A stretch of DNA of 49,888 bases from Candidatus Thorarchaeota archaeon SMTZ1-83. GTDB lineage: Archaea > Asgardarchaeota > Thorarchaeia > Thorarchaeales > Thorarchaeaceae. A program made the translations under genes and the position numbers. Of the stretch, positions 1-8,363 are shown piece by piece. Below the pieces are notes generated by a model. That model was not told where the DNA came from. It worked only from the letters and a program-made list of their open reading frames with translations, and made no database searches. The stretch covers positions 1 through 49,888 of the forward strand of contig LRSK01000265.1 in NCBI GenBank assembly GCA_001563325.1. Reading direction: 5' to 3'. Position 1 is the first letter of the stretch. Each line of letters starts with the position of its first letter.

Positions 1-112
1 CCGTCTGTTGTTTGAGGCTATCAACCTCTTCTCTCGAAACCCTAGTAGATGTGTCCTCTGTGTTGATGCGGGACCTGAGCTCGGCCATGATTGATTCAAG
101 AGTGTCTGACAT
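1..112 (-). CDS. N-terminal fragment of an unidentified protein, cut by the window edge
   Basis: An open frame runs on the minus strand from an ATG at 112 to the edge of the window, giving 37 residues that begin MSDTLESIMAEL. The fragment is hydrophilic and rich in Glu, Ser, Arg and Thr with heptad-like Leu/Ile/Val spacing, as in a short helical or coiled-coil N-terminus. It lies downstream of hypC on the same strand, so it may be co-transcribed with it. I do not recognise a family; most of the protein lies outside the window. Confidence 0.5.
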   Translation of the reverse strand, partial: MSDTLESIMAELRSRINTEDTSTRVSREEVDSLKQQT

Positions 113-175
113 GACTCATCGATGTAAGGGTTGGTGCTCTGCCTGATAGGGTTTTCTGATGATTGCCGGTACACA

Positions 176-406
176 TTACTCGATTTCTTCTGCCGACTGC
201 GCCATTTCTTCCCAGAGTTGGATACGCTTTTTTGCCTCTTCAGAATCGATACGTTCTATGGCGTACCCAGTGTGAACAATCACATACTCCCCCTCTTGCA
301 GCCCAGGAAGCAGCGACACACAGACTCTCTTCTTGACTTCTCCGAAGTCTACTTCCGCATAGTCGCCGTCTATGCTTCCAACAAGACCAGGTACTGCAAG
401 ACACAT
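176..406 (-). CDS. hypC: HypC/HybG/HupF family hydrogenase maturation chaperone
   Basis: A 76-residue protein beginning MCLAVPG, the signature of HypC chaperones. In this family Cys2, exposed after Met removal, binds the HypD-held iron and delivers the Fe(CN)2CO unit to the large subunit of [NiFe] hydrogenase. The family's small beta-barrel pattern is visible (AEVDFG, then VCVSLLPGLQEGEYVIVHTG), and length and ending fit the family. No other hyp gene is in the window. A TATA-like box about 30 bases upstream of the ATG suggests a near-leaderless transcript. The stop is TAA, so TAA is a normal stop here. The upstream neighbours are a PflX-like radical SAM protein and a carbamoyltransferase homolog on the same strand. 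Confidence 0.93.
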   Translation of the reverse strand: MCLAVPGLVGSIDGDYAEVDFGEVKKRVCVSLLPGLQEGEYVIVHTGYAIERIDSEEAKKRIQLWEEMAQSAEEIE

Positions 407-431
407 AGTGTTGATGGCTTTCAGAGTTTCT

Positions 432-439
432 CTTTATAA
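432..439 (-). promoter_or_regulatory. TATA-like box of hypC
   Basis: On the minus strand the box reads TTATAAAG, centred about 30 bases before the hypC ATG. An archaeal start site 25-27 bases downstream would leave a leader of only a few bases, so hypC is probably near-leaderless and has its own promoter although it follows the radical SAM gene. Confidence 0.5.
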
Positions 440-466
440 TCTTGTGAACTGAACATGACGCCGTTG

Positions 467-1621
467 TCAGCTGACTGGTTTCCAACATATCCCAAGCTCG
501 TCGGCCGTTTCATACGCAAGCTGCATCTCTTCTCTACTGACTCCCCTTGCTATGTCCCGATATCGGTCCTTATCCCATAGAACCTTATGTTCTGGTCGAT
601 ACTGACCCATGATATTCACCATGCAGTCGGGCATGTTCTTGGCAATCCACTCCAGAACGGGGATTGTACAACACTCCAGATGGCTAGGCATGACCAAGTG
701 CCGTACTATCACTTCACCATGGTTGTAGGCTGTCAAGTGGTTCCTTGAAACTATGTTGAAGTAGTCCTTCACACCAGAGAGCCTTTCGGCACATTCTGCA
801 TTTCCATACTTGAAATCAGGTAACCACACATCGAATACATCGACAAGCAGACGCATAGTATCTTCAGAGCAGTAGAGGTTAGAATTCCAGAGCTGCGTTA
901 CGTTGGAAGCAAGATACTTCATCGATCCGATTATAGTGTGAGTGTTGGGGATGGGGTCGCCGCCGACGTAGTTGATGTTGAGAGCACCGTCCCTGTATAG
1001 GGATTCAGCGACGGCCGCGAGTTTCTTCACATCCACGACATGACCCGAATTTGGGTTCGTAGAGATGTCGTTGTTTTGACAGAAGACACAGCCGAAGCAA
1101 CAGGAAGAGAAGAAGATTGTGCCACTAGGGACCAGGGGAGCCTCCTCCCCAGTATGTAGAAAGGCCGAGGATACCCGAGATTCGCTGCCAAGCTTGCACC
1201 ATCCCTTCTCGTCCCGAGTCCTATCTGCACCGCACTTGCGCTCACAAAAGTGACACTCCGAGAGTATTCTGTTGGCAAGCTCAATCTTTAGGTCCAGAAA
1301 CGAGATTGCATTTGCCTCGTCAAACGAAACTCGTGAATCACCAGAGTCCACCTTCTCCATATACTTACCATGCCTCTCAGACAGCCTAGAGTGCTCAGCC
1401 CATAGCTTCTCGGTGGTATCATCAAGCGCAGTGTTGCATTCGAGGTCTCTTGAGAGGAGGTATTTTGCCACTCGTTCCTGATCGATTATTCCTCTATACC
1501 TTCTCAGTCTACGAATCGTTTCCGGATCGTTCCACACTCTGAGTGAGTCGGGTCTAAAGAACTTCCACATGGTCGCGCGTCCATTGCGGACTCTCGATAA
1601 AAGGTCTACGAGGTGACTCAA
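467..1621 (-). CDS. PflX-like radical SAM protein (COG1313-type)
   Basis: This 384-residue protein has the radical SAM triad CCFGCVFC (CxxxCxxC) preceded by a second cysteine group, HFCERKCGADR...GWCKLG. That arrangement is typical of the PflX-like 'pyruvate formate-lyase activating enzyme related' family. Further family signs are LHTGEEAPLVPSGTIFFSS and GALNINYVGG after the triad. The role of the family is not established; it should bind [4Fe-4S] and SAM and modify an unknown substrate. The listed start is a TTG two bases after the stop of the carbamoyltransferase homolog, which suggests tight co-expression. An ATG at 1570 is an alternative start. Confidence 0.85.
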   Translation of the reverse strand: MSHLVDLLSRVRNGRATMWKFFRPDSLRVWNDPETIRRLRRYRGIIDQERVAKYLLSRDLECNTALDDTTEKLWAEHSRLSERHGKYMEKVDSGDSRVSFDEANAISFLDLKIELANRILSECHFCERKCGADRTRDEKGWCKLGSESRVSSAFLHTGEEAPLVPSGTIFFSSCCFGCVFCQNNDISTNPNSGHVVDVKKLAAVAESLYRDGALNINYVGGDPIPNTHTIIGSMKYLASNVTQLWNSNLYCSEDTMRLLVDVFDVWLPDFKYGNAECAERLSGVKDYFNIVSRNHLTAYNHGEVIVRHLVMPSHLECCTIPVLEWIAKNMPDCMVNIMGQYRPEHKVLWDKDRYRDIARGVSREEMQLAYETADELGICWKPVS

Positions 1622-1623
1622 AG

Positions 1624-2604
1624 CTAGATGAGATTCGACTGATTCTCTCCTATTTGTCCCCTGTCAACATGTTTGAATGAGGCTGTAAGAGCATGCACTC
1701 TCTTCGAAATCCAGTCATCTGTCAGGTTTCTGAAGGACTTCTCGAGTTTCGCATCAAGAAGAAGATCTGATTGAGCTGGAGGTTCGGTCATGAATAAGCA
1801 ATCGCTGAGCAGAGTATCATCTGTGAAATACCAGTCCCGATAGTGTGATGCATGGTCCACATTCCTCTCTGGATGATTGAAGTCGTCAAGCCGACACCAG
1901 TTTGCTGCAAATACTGCGTCTGCAGCCTCGATTGACTCCTGAAGATCCGTAGATATCTCACAACGAGAGCCGGAGTGTTCGGCTCGCTTCTCAGCATCGC
2001 GAATCACCCTCTTGAGTAGAGGGAAGTCGGGTGGTGCTGCCAAGACAACATCTGCGCCGAGAGTTGCCAGGATGAGAAGTAGACTATGCGCCGAGTTCGG
2101 TAAGACAAACTTCGAGCCGAATCCCCAACAGACGGACACTCTCTTGCCCTTCAGACCGTCGAGGTGATCCCAGAATGAAGAAGCCATAGCTAGGGCCGAC
2201 TGCGGCGCAAACAATTCATCAGCTAGGCTAAGCACCGGAACTGTCGAGGTTCGTGCTATTCGCTCGATAGTAGCACGTCCAGCTCCCATCGTTTCCCGGT
2301 CTACGAAGCCGGTCACTAGGATGTCAACAACTGGACTGTACAAAGAAGACTCGTTGATAATCTCCTCATCGGATTTGGTTGTAGCGTCATCCCATCCAAG
2401 GTCAACGAAACCGTATCCGAGTCGGCCACAGGCAAGTTGGAGCACTCTTGACTCAGCAGTTGGAACTCCTTGTAGCAGCGAACCTACAATTCTCGTCTTC
2501 CTCTCTCTATCAGCAGTCATCGATGGCACGAGGTCCTCGTAGCGCGTGACATCTTGAATCAGTTGCTCTAACTCACCTTGGGACAGACTATGCATGTTGC
2601 TCAA
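1624..2604 (-). CDS. Aspartate/ornithine carbamoyltransferase superfamily protein with altered carbamoyl-phosphate site
   Basis: The 326 residues resemble the ATCase/OTCase fold. The best match is the second domain, with LKGKRVSVCWGFGSKFVLPNSA followed by LGADVVLAAPPDF, as in OTCase after its HPxQ motif. The usual carbamoyl-phosphate motif STRT is replaced by PTAESR, and HPxQ reads FAPQ, losing the His. Normal carbamoyl transfer is therefore doubtful; it may be a divergent enzyme or a binding protein. A minus-strand TATA-like element (CCTATATCGG near 2625-2634) fits a leaderless start at TTG 2604 or ATG 2595. It sits directly upstream of the PflX-like gene, with hypC beyond. Confidence 0.72.
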   Translation of the reverse strand: MSNMHSLSQGELEQLIQDVTRYEDLVPSMTADRERKTRIVGSLLQGVPTAESRVLQLACGRLGYGFVDLGWDDATTKSDEEIINESSLYSPVVDILVTGFVDRETMGAGRATIERIARTSTVPVLSLADELFAPQSALAMASSFWDHLDGLKGKRVSVCWGFGSKFVLPNSAHSLLLILATLGADVVLAAPPDFPLLKRVIRDAEKRAEHSGSRCEISTDLQESIEAADAVFAANWCRLDDFNHPERNVDHASHYRDWYFTDDTLLSDCLFMTEPPAQSDLLLDAKLEKSFRNLTDDWISKRVHALTASFKHVDRGQIGENQSNLI

Positions 2605-2740
2605 CTCTGTCTAAGGAAGCCTACTCCGATATAGGCTTCGTGATTGCTGGCTAGGGTGCATAGAGTCTAGCTTGCGGTTCGATGAGCAACCCTTAAGTCC
2701 ACCTTCCCAAACAGGTCGGTGTGGCACGGAGGTACTCAGA

Positions 2741-4042
2741 TTGGGCGGCTATGATGAGCTGCAGAAGCGCATTGAGAAGAAGGAAGCAGTAGTTTCTGTG
2801 ATCGGTCTGGGATATATCGGATTGCCTACGGCTCTGTTCTACAAGAGAAGCGGCTTCTCAATAATCGGAGTCGACACAAACGAGGAATTGGTTGCTGAGC
2901 TTAGAACAGGTAAGATACGCACGAGAGAGGATGGACTGGAAAGGCTGGCCAGGGAGTACCTTTCTGAGATTTCATTGGAGTCATCATACGACAAGATTCG
3001 TGATAGTGATGTGTTTGTGCTTTGTCTACCTAGTCCCCTCGACGAGTCAGGAAGACCAGTAACAAGATTCCTAGAGAACTCAGTCACAGAGATTGCCTCC
3101 TGTGCCAAGAAGAAGTGTCTTGTGCTTGTTGAGAGTACAGTTCCTGTTGGTACTACTGAGAAGCTGGCCGGGCTATTCGGTAAGGAGAACGGGAAAACAC
3201 TCGATGAGGACTTCTGGTTCGCTCATTGCCGTGAGAGTGTGCTTCCAGGGAACGTCGTTAAAGAGATGGAAACCAATCATCGATTGGCGGGAGGAGTGAC
3301 TGAGATGTCAACCTCACTCGCCATCACATTCCTGAAGACCATCTTCAGCCCTGAATTGGTGCATTCCACTAGCGCAAGGGTATCAGAAACAACCAAGCTA
3401 GCTGAGAACGCATTCAGAGATGTTGGGATTGCCTATGCGAATGAGCTAGCACGTCTATGTACAGCACTTGATATCGACGTAATGGAGGTAATCGCCTTGG
3501 CAAACCTTCACCCCCGAGTCAACATTCTGAATCCTGGGTTGGGTGTAGGAGGGTATTGCGTGCCCAAGGATGGTTGGATTCTAGTGGAATCCGCACGCGA
3601 GTACGACGGCGATGGCATCTTGATTCCTGCGGCGCGAGAGATTAATGACAAAATGCCAGCTCATGTTTCGCGGAGAATACGAGATGTCATTCTAGATTTG
3701 TCGCTAAAGCCTACGGTAGGTTTGCTAGGTGTGAGCTTCAAACCCAACGTGTCAGATACAAGAAACAGTCCCTCTCTAGAGCTGATTCAGCTACTATGGT
3801 CAACCGGAATAGAAGTTGCAGTGTACGATCCGCTTGTTGACCAGAAGCACGGTGATAGAACAGTTGAGAGCGTGGATGAGATACTCCACTCATGTGATGT
3901 GATTGTCTTGGGTTCAGCGCACGATGTCCTTTGCCAAGAACTCAGAAACAAAGACCTCTCGAAGAATGTGCTTGTAGACCCTTCAGGCAAGCTATCGGAC
4001 CTCAGGGGCCATGTCATGAAATACGTTGGCCTTAGCCGATAG
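2741..4042 (+). CDS. UDP-GlcNAc/UDP-ManNAc-type nucleotide-sugar dehydrogenase
   Basis: An NAD-dependent nucleotide-sugar dehydrogenase of the WecC/UDP-glucose dehydrogenase family, which oxidises a UDP-sugar C6 alcohol to an acid for surface glycans. Visible are the Rossmann motif VIGLGYIGLP at the N-terminus, the helix KLAENAFRDVGIAYANEL, the active-site segment GVGGYCVPKD with the catalytic Cys, and the C-terminal domain GLLGVSFKPNVSDTRNSP. I chose TTG at 2741 because GGAGGT (2728-2733) lies 7 bases upstream. The frame also opens at TTG 2672, but those 23 extra residues do not look like family sequence. No glycosyltransferases are adjacent. Substrate choice between GlcNAc and ManNAc cannot be read from the sequence. 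Confidence 0.92.
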   Translation: MGGYDELQKRIEKKEAVVSVIGLGYIGLPTALFYKRSGFSIIGVDTNEELVAELRTGKIRTREDGLERLAREYLSEISLESSYDKIRDSDVFVLCLPSPLDESGRPVTRFLENSVTEIASCAKKKCLVLVESTVPVGTTEKLAGLFGKENGKTLDEDFWFAHCRESVLPGNVVKEMETNHRLAGGVTEMSTSLAITFLKTIFSPELVHSTSARVSETTKLAENAFRDVGIAYANELARLCTALDIDVMEVIALANLHPRVNILNPGLGVGGYCVPKDGWILVESAREYDGDGILIPAAREINDKMPAHVSRRIRDVILDLSLKPTVGLLGVSFKPNVSDTRNSPSLELIQLLWSTGIEVAVYDPLVDQKHGDRTVESVDEILHSCDVIVLGSAHDVLCQELRNKDLSKNVLVDPSGKLSDLRGHVMKYVGLSR

Positions 4043-4095
4043 CCAACTAACCAAATCTTTAATCGGAGCTATTGGTCGGTATCATTTGACTTGAG

Positions 4096-4863
4096 ATGAA
4101 GAAACTCCTGGTCACACTTACGGTTGCTGAGAGCAAACGGCTCATTGCTAAGGGACTCCTGGCGACAGAAGCCGTGCAGGAGGCCCTCAAAAGCGGTTAT
4201 CTCTGCGTTACACTGGGTACAACATCAGCGTATCTTGTTGAAGAATTGCTTGGAAACTACGACAAGACCAAACACATAGCTGGCCTTGTCGTCCCAAAGG
4301 GCCTTTCAGTGACGGAGAGGGAAAGCCGGTCCTCTGACGCCATCTTCCACAAAGGCAAGTATGTCAAAGGAAAGAAGGTGATTGATGTGCTTGATGAGCT
4401 GGGACCGGGTGATGTGATTATAAAGAGCGCCAACGCCCTTGATGCGAACTATGTTCCAATCATATTATTGGCGAGTCGTACAGGCGGCACTGTAGGGACC
4501 TTCATGAGCCCGGCAGCCGCCCGGAACATCACGGTTATCGTGCCCATCGGTCTAGAAAAGTCAATCCCTGTGCTTTATGATGATTTCAGTGGTCAGTTCG
4601 GAATGGACGACTGGGACTATTCTATTGGTACTCCGGTAGGTGCAATCTCAATTCCCAGGGCCAATGTGTTCACAGAGATTGAGGCTCTGGATGAGCTGTT
4701 TGAAGTGTCAGTCATGCCAATCTCTGCTGGAGGAATAAACGGGGCTGAAGGCTCAGTGACGCTCTTCATTTCAGGAGAAGAAGAAAACGTAAGAGAAGCA
4801 TTCGAGTTCCTCAAGGGAATAAAGGGAGAGTCCCCGTTTCCTCATGTGGAACATGTGAAGTAG
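4096..4863 (+). CDS. Conserved protein of unknown function
   Basis: A soluble 255-residue protein with an alternating alpha/beta pattern and no membrane segment. It has several Gly-rich turns: VTLGTTSAYLVEELLG, GGTVGTFMSPAA, and ISAGGINGAEGSVTLFISG near the C-terminus. I have a vague impression of related proteins in anaerobic bacteria and archaea but cannot name the family or a reaction. A TATA-like CTTTAAT lies near 4057-4063, so it probably begins a transcript that continues into the ABC transporter genes. Confidence 0.7.
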   Translation: MKKLLVTLTVAESKRLIAKGLLATEAVQEALKSGYLCVTLGTTSAYLVEELLGNYDKTKHIAGLVVPKGLSVTERESRSSDAIFHKGKYVKGKKVIDVLDELGPGDVIIKSANALDANYVPIILLASRTGGTVGTFMSPAAARNITVIVPIGLEKSIPVLYDDFSGQFGMDDWDYSIGTPVGAISIPRANVFTEIEALDELFEVSVMPISAGGINGAEGSVTLFISGEEENVREAFEFLKGIKGESPFPHVEHVK

Positions 4864-4899
4864 ATGAGAGAGCCGTGCCAAGCGAGGAGCAACCGCGAG

Positions 4900-5664
4900 A
4901 TGACCGACACTGTGATTCGGACCGAATCTCTGACGAAGATTTTCGAGGAGGGCAAGAAACGGGAAGTTGTCGCCCTCGACAAGGTGAGTCTTGAGATTGA
5001 TCGCGGAGAGGTGTTTGGACTCCTCGGCCCTAACGGGGCAGGAAAGACCACGCTGATCAGAGTTCTAATTGGTCTACTCACCCCGACTAAGGGGAAGGCA
5101 TGGGTGTTAGGGCGTGACGTGACTCAGGATATTGACTATATCCGAGAGAGAGTGTCACTACTCCCTCAAGAAGCAGGAATCTATGACCGACTCACAGCCC
5201 GAGAGAATCTTGTCTACTATGGGGGCCTCTATGGTATTCCTGATGACGATCTTCGCGCCCGTGCTGACAGGTTGCTAGACACGGTCGGTCTTCGCGAGAA
5301 GGAAGACTATCAGGTGAAAGGATTCAGCGGCGGAATGAAGCGAAAAGTGTTGGTTGCCAGAGCACTGATAATCGAACCTGAGATTGTGTTCATGGACGAA
5401 CCGACTACTGGTGTCGACACGATTGGTGCACGCGTTGTCCGCAATGTGCTGAAGAAGCTGAGCTCTGAACAGAAGCGAACAATCATCCTGACTACACACG
5501 ACTTGAATGAAGTCGCTGAGTTGTGTGACCGGGTGGGAATCCTGAACGACGGGAATCTCGTGGCAGTGGGGAAGCCAAGTGAACTGGAGGAGCAATTCAA
5601 GGCTGCAGATTTGGAAGAAGTCTTCATGGGACTTGTGACAGGCGAAGGAGTATACGAACAGTAA
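4900..5664 (+). CDS. ABC transporter ATP-binding protein (CcmA/NatA-like exporter)
   Basis: A complete ABC ATPase with Walker A GPNGAGKTT, Q-loop LLPQEAG, signature FSGGMKRK, Walker B IVFMDEPTTG and switch His in LTTHDLNE. The family couples ATP hydrolysis to an ABC-2 membrane partner, which is the next gene five bases downstream. I prefer the ATG at 4900, which has GAGGAG at 4884-4889. The frame also allows ATG 4864, directly after the previous stop. It ends in TAA, and the following frame shows no homology, so TAA is a genuine stop here. The substrate is not predictable. Confidence 0.95.
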   Translation: MTDTVIRTESLTKIFEEGKKREVVALDKVSLEIDRGEVFGLLGPNGAGKTTLIRVLIGLLTPTKGKAWVLGRDVTQDIDYIRERVSLLPQEAGIYDRLTARENLVYYGGLYGIPDDDLRARADRLLDTVGLREKEDYQVKGFSGGMKRKVLVARALIIEPEIVFMDEPTTGVDTIGARVVRNVLKKLSSEQKRTIILTTHDLNEVAELCDRVGILNDGNLVAVGKPSELEEQFKAADLEEVFMGLVTGEGVYEQ

Positions 5665-5669
5665 GAGGA

Positions 5670-6884
5670 ATGGTGGTCAGACTGGTGCGGAAAGGACCCG
5701 ACAGAAAGATGATCTGGTTGATCAAGAAAGAGGTCAAGTCCCTCTTCAGATCCCGGTGGCTCATCTTTGGCCTCATGGTCAGTCCTCTCTTTGCATGGAT
5801 GTTTGAGGGCGTATTCCTCTCATTTGTTGTAGCACAGACCAGTGCTGAACCTGAAACTGTCTACATAACACTGGATGATGAGGGGATATGGGGAAACACG
5901 CTGTACAGCGCTATCGAGAGCGAAATGGACACACTCCTGATAGAGCAACTGCTGAATGTCACGCGATCCGATGGCGAGAATATGGCTGCAAATAGAACCC
6001 TATCTGTATGGGTTCTCATTCCTGAGAACTTCACACAAGAGTTGGAGGCGGCCAACAGAAGTACGCTGGTTGTCTGGGTAAACACCGGCAACTTCAGAGC
6101 AACAGCTGCAGCACAGAGGATTGATGCATTTGCAAAGCAAGTAATCAACGAGATAGTGATAATTAGAGACCTTCGTGTTGACTGGTATACTATAACACCT
6201 GAAGCCACGTATGGGCACTCACTCGCTGTATTCCTAGTGATGATAGTGTCCGTGATGGCACCATCACCTTATGTAGGCCAGTCATTTGCAGGGGAGAGAG
6301 AGAAACACACGCTGGAGGCGCTTCTTGTTGTCCCGATGAGTAGAGTGAGCATTCTCATTGCCAAACTGATTGCGGGACTTGCACTCACGATGTTCTACTC
6401 GGTCTTTACAGTGATTGGCATCTTGATCTACAACTGGTCGATAGTAGTGCGTGCTGCAGGCCTTCCCCCCGAAGTAATGGATTACTATGTCAACCTCTAT
6501 ACTGTCAATTCCTCAGCAATCCCGCTCATCTTCTTCTGTCAGCTTCTCATCCTTATCTGTGCAATCAGTATCGGGATTGTGGTGTCGAGTCTTGCACGAG
6601 ACCAAGCCACTGCCGAGTCCATCAACAACCTAATCTTACTAATCCCTACCATGATGATAGGTATCCTCGGCTTCACGGGAAGTATACTCCAATACGGGGG
6701 CGTGTTTGGTGTCTTCGTCCTTTCGATACCGTTCAGCCATGCGATCCTCTTTCTCAACGGTGTGCTCTCAGGTGTGGCTACACCAGCTAGCCTCCTTGGA
6801 AATGTGGCCTATATGCTTGCGTTCGCCGTCGTATTCCTGATAATTGGTGCCAAGCTATTCGAGCGTGAGGCAATCATCGCATAG
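5670..6884 (+). CDS. ABC-2 type transporter permease
   Basis: A 404-residue permease of the NatB/ABC-2 exporter type. There is one N-terminal membrane segment (WLIFGLMVSPLFAWMFEG), a large extracytoplasmic domain of about 150 residues rich in Thr/Asn, then five or so C-terminal membrane segments. A typical family motif, GEREKHTLEALLVVPMSR, precedes the second membrane segment. It is paired with the ATPase immediately upstream. The start could be ATG 5670 or ATG 5709 (MIWLIKKE); the latter has AAGGA at a more normal distance. Confidence 0.9.
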   Translation: MVVRLVRKGPDRKMIWLIKKEVKSLFRSRWLIFGLMVSPLFAWMFEGVFLSFVVAQTSAEPETVYITLDDEGIWGNTLYSAIESEMDTLLIEQLLNVTRSDGENMAANRTLSVWVLIPENFTQELEAANRSTLVVWVNTGNFRATAAAQRIDAFAKQVINEIVIIRDLRVDWYTITPEATYGHSLAVFLVMIVSVMAPSPYVGQSFAGEREKHTLEALLVVPMSRVSILIAKLIAGLALTMFYSVFTVIGILIYNWSIVVRAAGLPPEVMDYYVNLYTVNSSAIPLIFFCQLLILICAISIGIVVSSLARDQATAESINNLILLIPTMMIGILGFTGSILQYGGVFGVFVLSIPFSHAILFLNGVLSGVATPASLLGNVAYMLAFAVVFLIIGAKLFEREAIIA

Positions 6885-6899
6885 TACGGAATCCTGTGA

Positions 6900-8297
6900 C
6901 TATCCTAACGGCCATTTGGGTGCAATCTTGACATCAGCCCTCTCCATGAGTGCTTGGTTGTGTTCACGCGCCCGCTGAATCACGCTCTTCTCATCGAGTG
7001 TGAGAAGCTTCTTACCCTGCATCAGGAGACGGCCATTGACAATCACAGTATCAACTGCATGACCACTTCCCGAATAGACTAGGTTCGAAACCGGATTCAC
7101 ATTGGGAGTTAGGCCAAGGTCACTCATGTCGACGAGGATGATGTCTGCCAGTTTTCCTGGCTCGAGAGATCCTACCGTTTCTGCGATGCCCATGGCCTTG
7201 GCGCCTCCCAGTGTTGCCATCTCAATTGCCTGCTCAGCAGTCACCACAAGAGGATCACCGGTCTTGGCTTTGTGAATCAGTGCGGCCAATCGCAACTCCC
7301 GAATCATGTCATATGTGTTGTTGCTCGGTCCTCCATCACAACCCAGAGACACAGGCACTCCCAGCTCCAGCATCTCAGGGACTCGAGCAAAGCCTGAAGC
7401 TAGCTTCATGTTGCTTGCTGGACAATGTGAGATGTTTGACTGAGTCACAGCTAAGCGATTCAGGTCGGCATCGTCAAGATAGATGCCATGCGCGAAGACC
7501 ATGTCTGGTCCGAGTAACCCCATCTCTTGAGCAAACTCAGTGAGTCCCATCTCAAAGTTGTCGCGTACAAATCGGACATCATCTTTAACCTCACCCAGAT
7601 GCATGGTCATCCGCGTGTTCTTCTCTCTGCTAAGTCGGACTACTTCCCCAAACAGCTCAGGAGTGACTGCGCCGAGAGACCTTAGTCCATACCAGACTTG
7701 CAGACGACCATCTGCCTTCCCATGCCACTTGGAGTGCATTCGGTCGGTTTCTTCTAGGCATGCATCACGGTCTTCTATCATCCCGGGATACATTATCTCC
7801 TCGCTGTCTGCATATCCAGTCGAATCCATCACTATCTTAGACAAAGCGCCCCGCATACCTACCTTCTCAACAGACTCCGCAATCTTGTCAAAACCATATC
7901 GAGTATGAATCATGCACTCCACAAACGAGGTTGTACCTGTACTAATCATCTCTGCCATGCATAGCTCAGCTGAAACCCTTCCGTCATCTCCAGAGAAATT
8001 GCCTTGTAGAACCCAGACGTAGCTCTTCAGCCAGTCAACCAGTGACACGTCATCAGCACAACCTCTAATGAGTGCCTGGGCAAGATGAACATGTGTGTCT
8101 ATGAGTCCTGGCATGACAATCATGTTCTTGGCATCAAGAACCAGTTCTGCCCTAGCGTCTGAGAGCTCTTCGGTCTTTGCAATCCTATTGATTACTCCAT
8201 CTTCGACGTAGACAGCACCATCTTCTATGATTCTACGTTCCTTGTCTAGTGAAAGAACGTAACCATTCTTGATGAGTATCGACTGGAGTGGCTTCAA
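6900..8297 (-). CDS. Amidohydrolase of the MTA/SAH deaminase (MtaD)-TrzN family
   Basis: A 465-residue metal-dependent amidohydrolase. Metal and catalytic motifs are MPGLIDTHVHLAQALIRG (HxH), MHLGE (His), FAHGIYL (His) and LGCDGGPSNN (Asp). The motif order and the ADDVSLVDWL segment match 5'-methylthioadenosine/S-adenosylhomocysteine deaminases and related chlorohydrolases, which remove an amino group from a purine or pyrimidine-like ring. The start is TTG 8297 with GGAGG about 7 bases upstream. It is convergent with the ABC permease and downstream of the histidine kinase. The exact substrate is unsure; guanine or cytosine-type substrates are possible. Confidence 0.88.
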   Translation of the reverse strand: MKPLQSILIKNGYVLSLDKERRIIEDGAVYVEDGVINRIAKTEELSDARAELVLDAKNMIVMPGLIDTHVHLAQALIRGCADDVSLVDWLKSYVWVLQGNFSGDDGRVSAELCMAEMISTGTTSFVECMIHTRYGFDKIAESVEKVGMRGALSKIVMDSTGYADSEEIMYPGMIEDRDACLEETDRMHSKWHGKADGRLQVWYGLRSLGAVTPELFGEVVRLSREKNTRMTMHLGEVKDDVRFVRDNFEMGLTEFAQEMGLLGPDMVFAHGIYLDDADLNRLAVTQSNISHCPASNMKLASGFARVPEMLELGVPVSLGCDGGPSNNTYDMIRELRLAALIHKAKTGDPLVVTAEQAIEMATLGGAKAMGIAETVGSLEPGKLADIILVDMSDLGLTPNVNPVSNLVYSGSGHAVDTVIVNGRLLMQGKKLLTLDEKSVIQRAREHNQALMERADVKIAPKWPLG

Positions 8298-8363
8298 GAA
8301 ATGGCCTCCAATTCAATGAGATTGGCCTTGGACATAATGCTTGTGGTTTTGTCGGGAGGCCAT

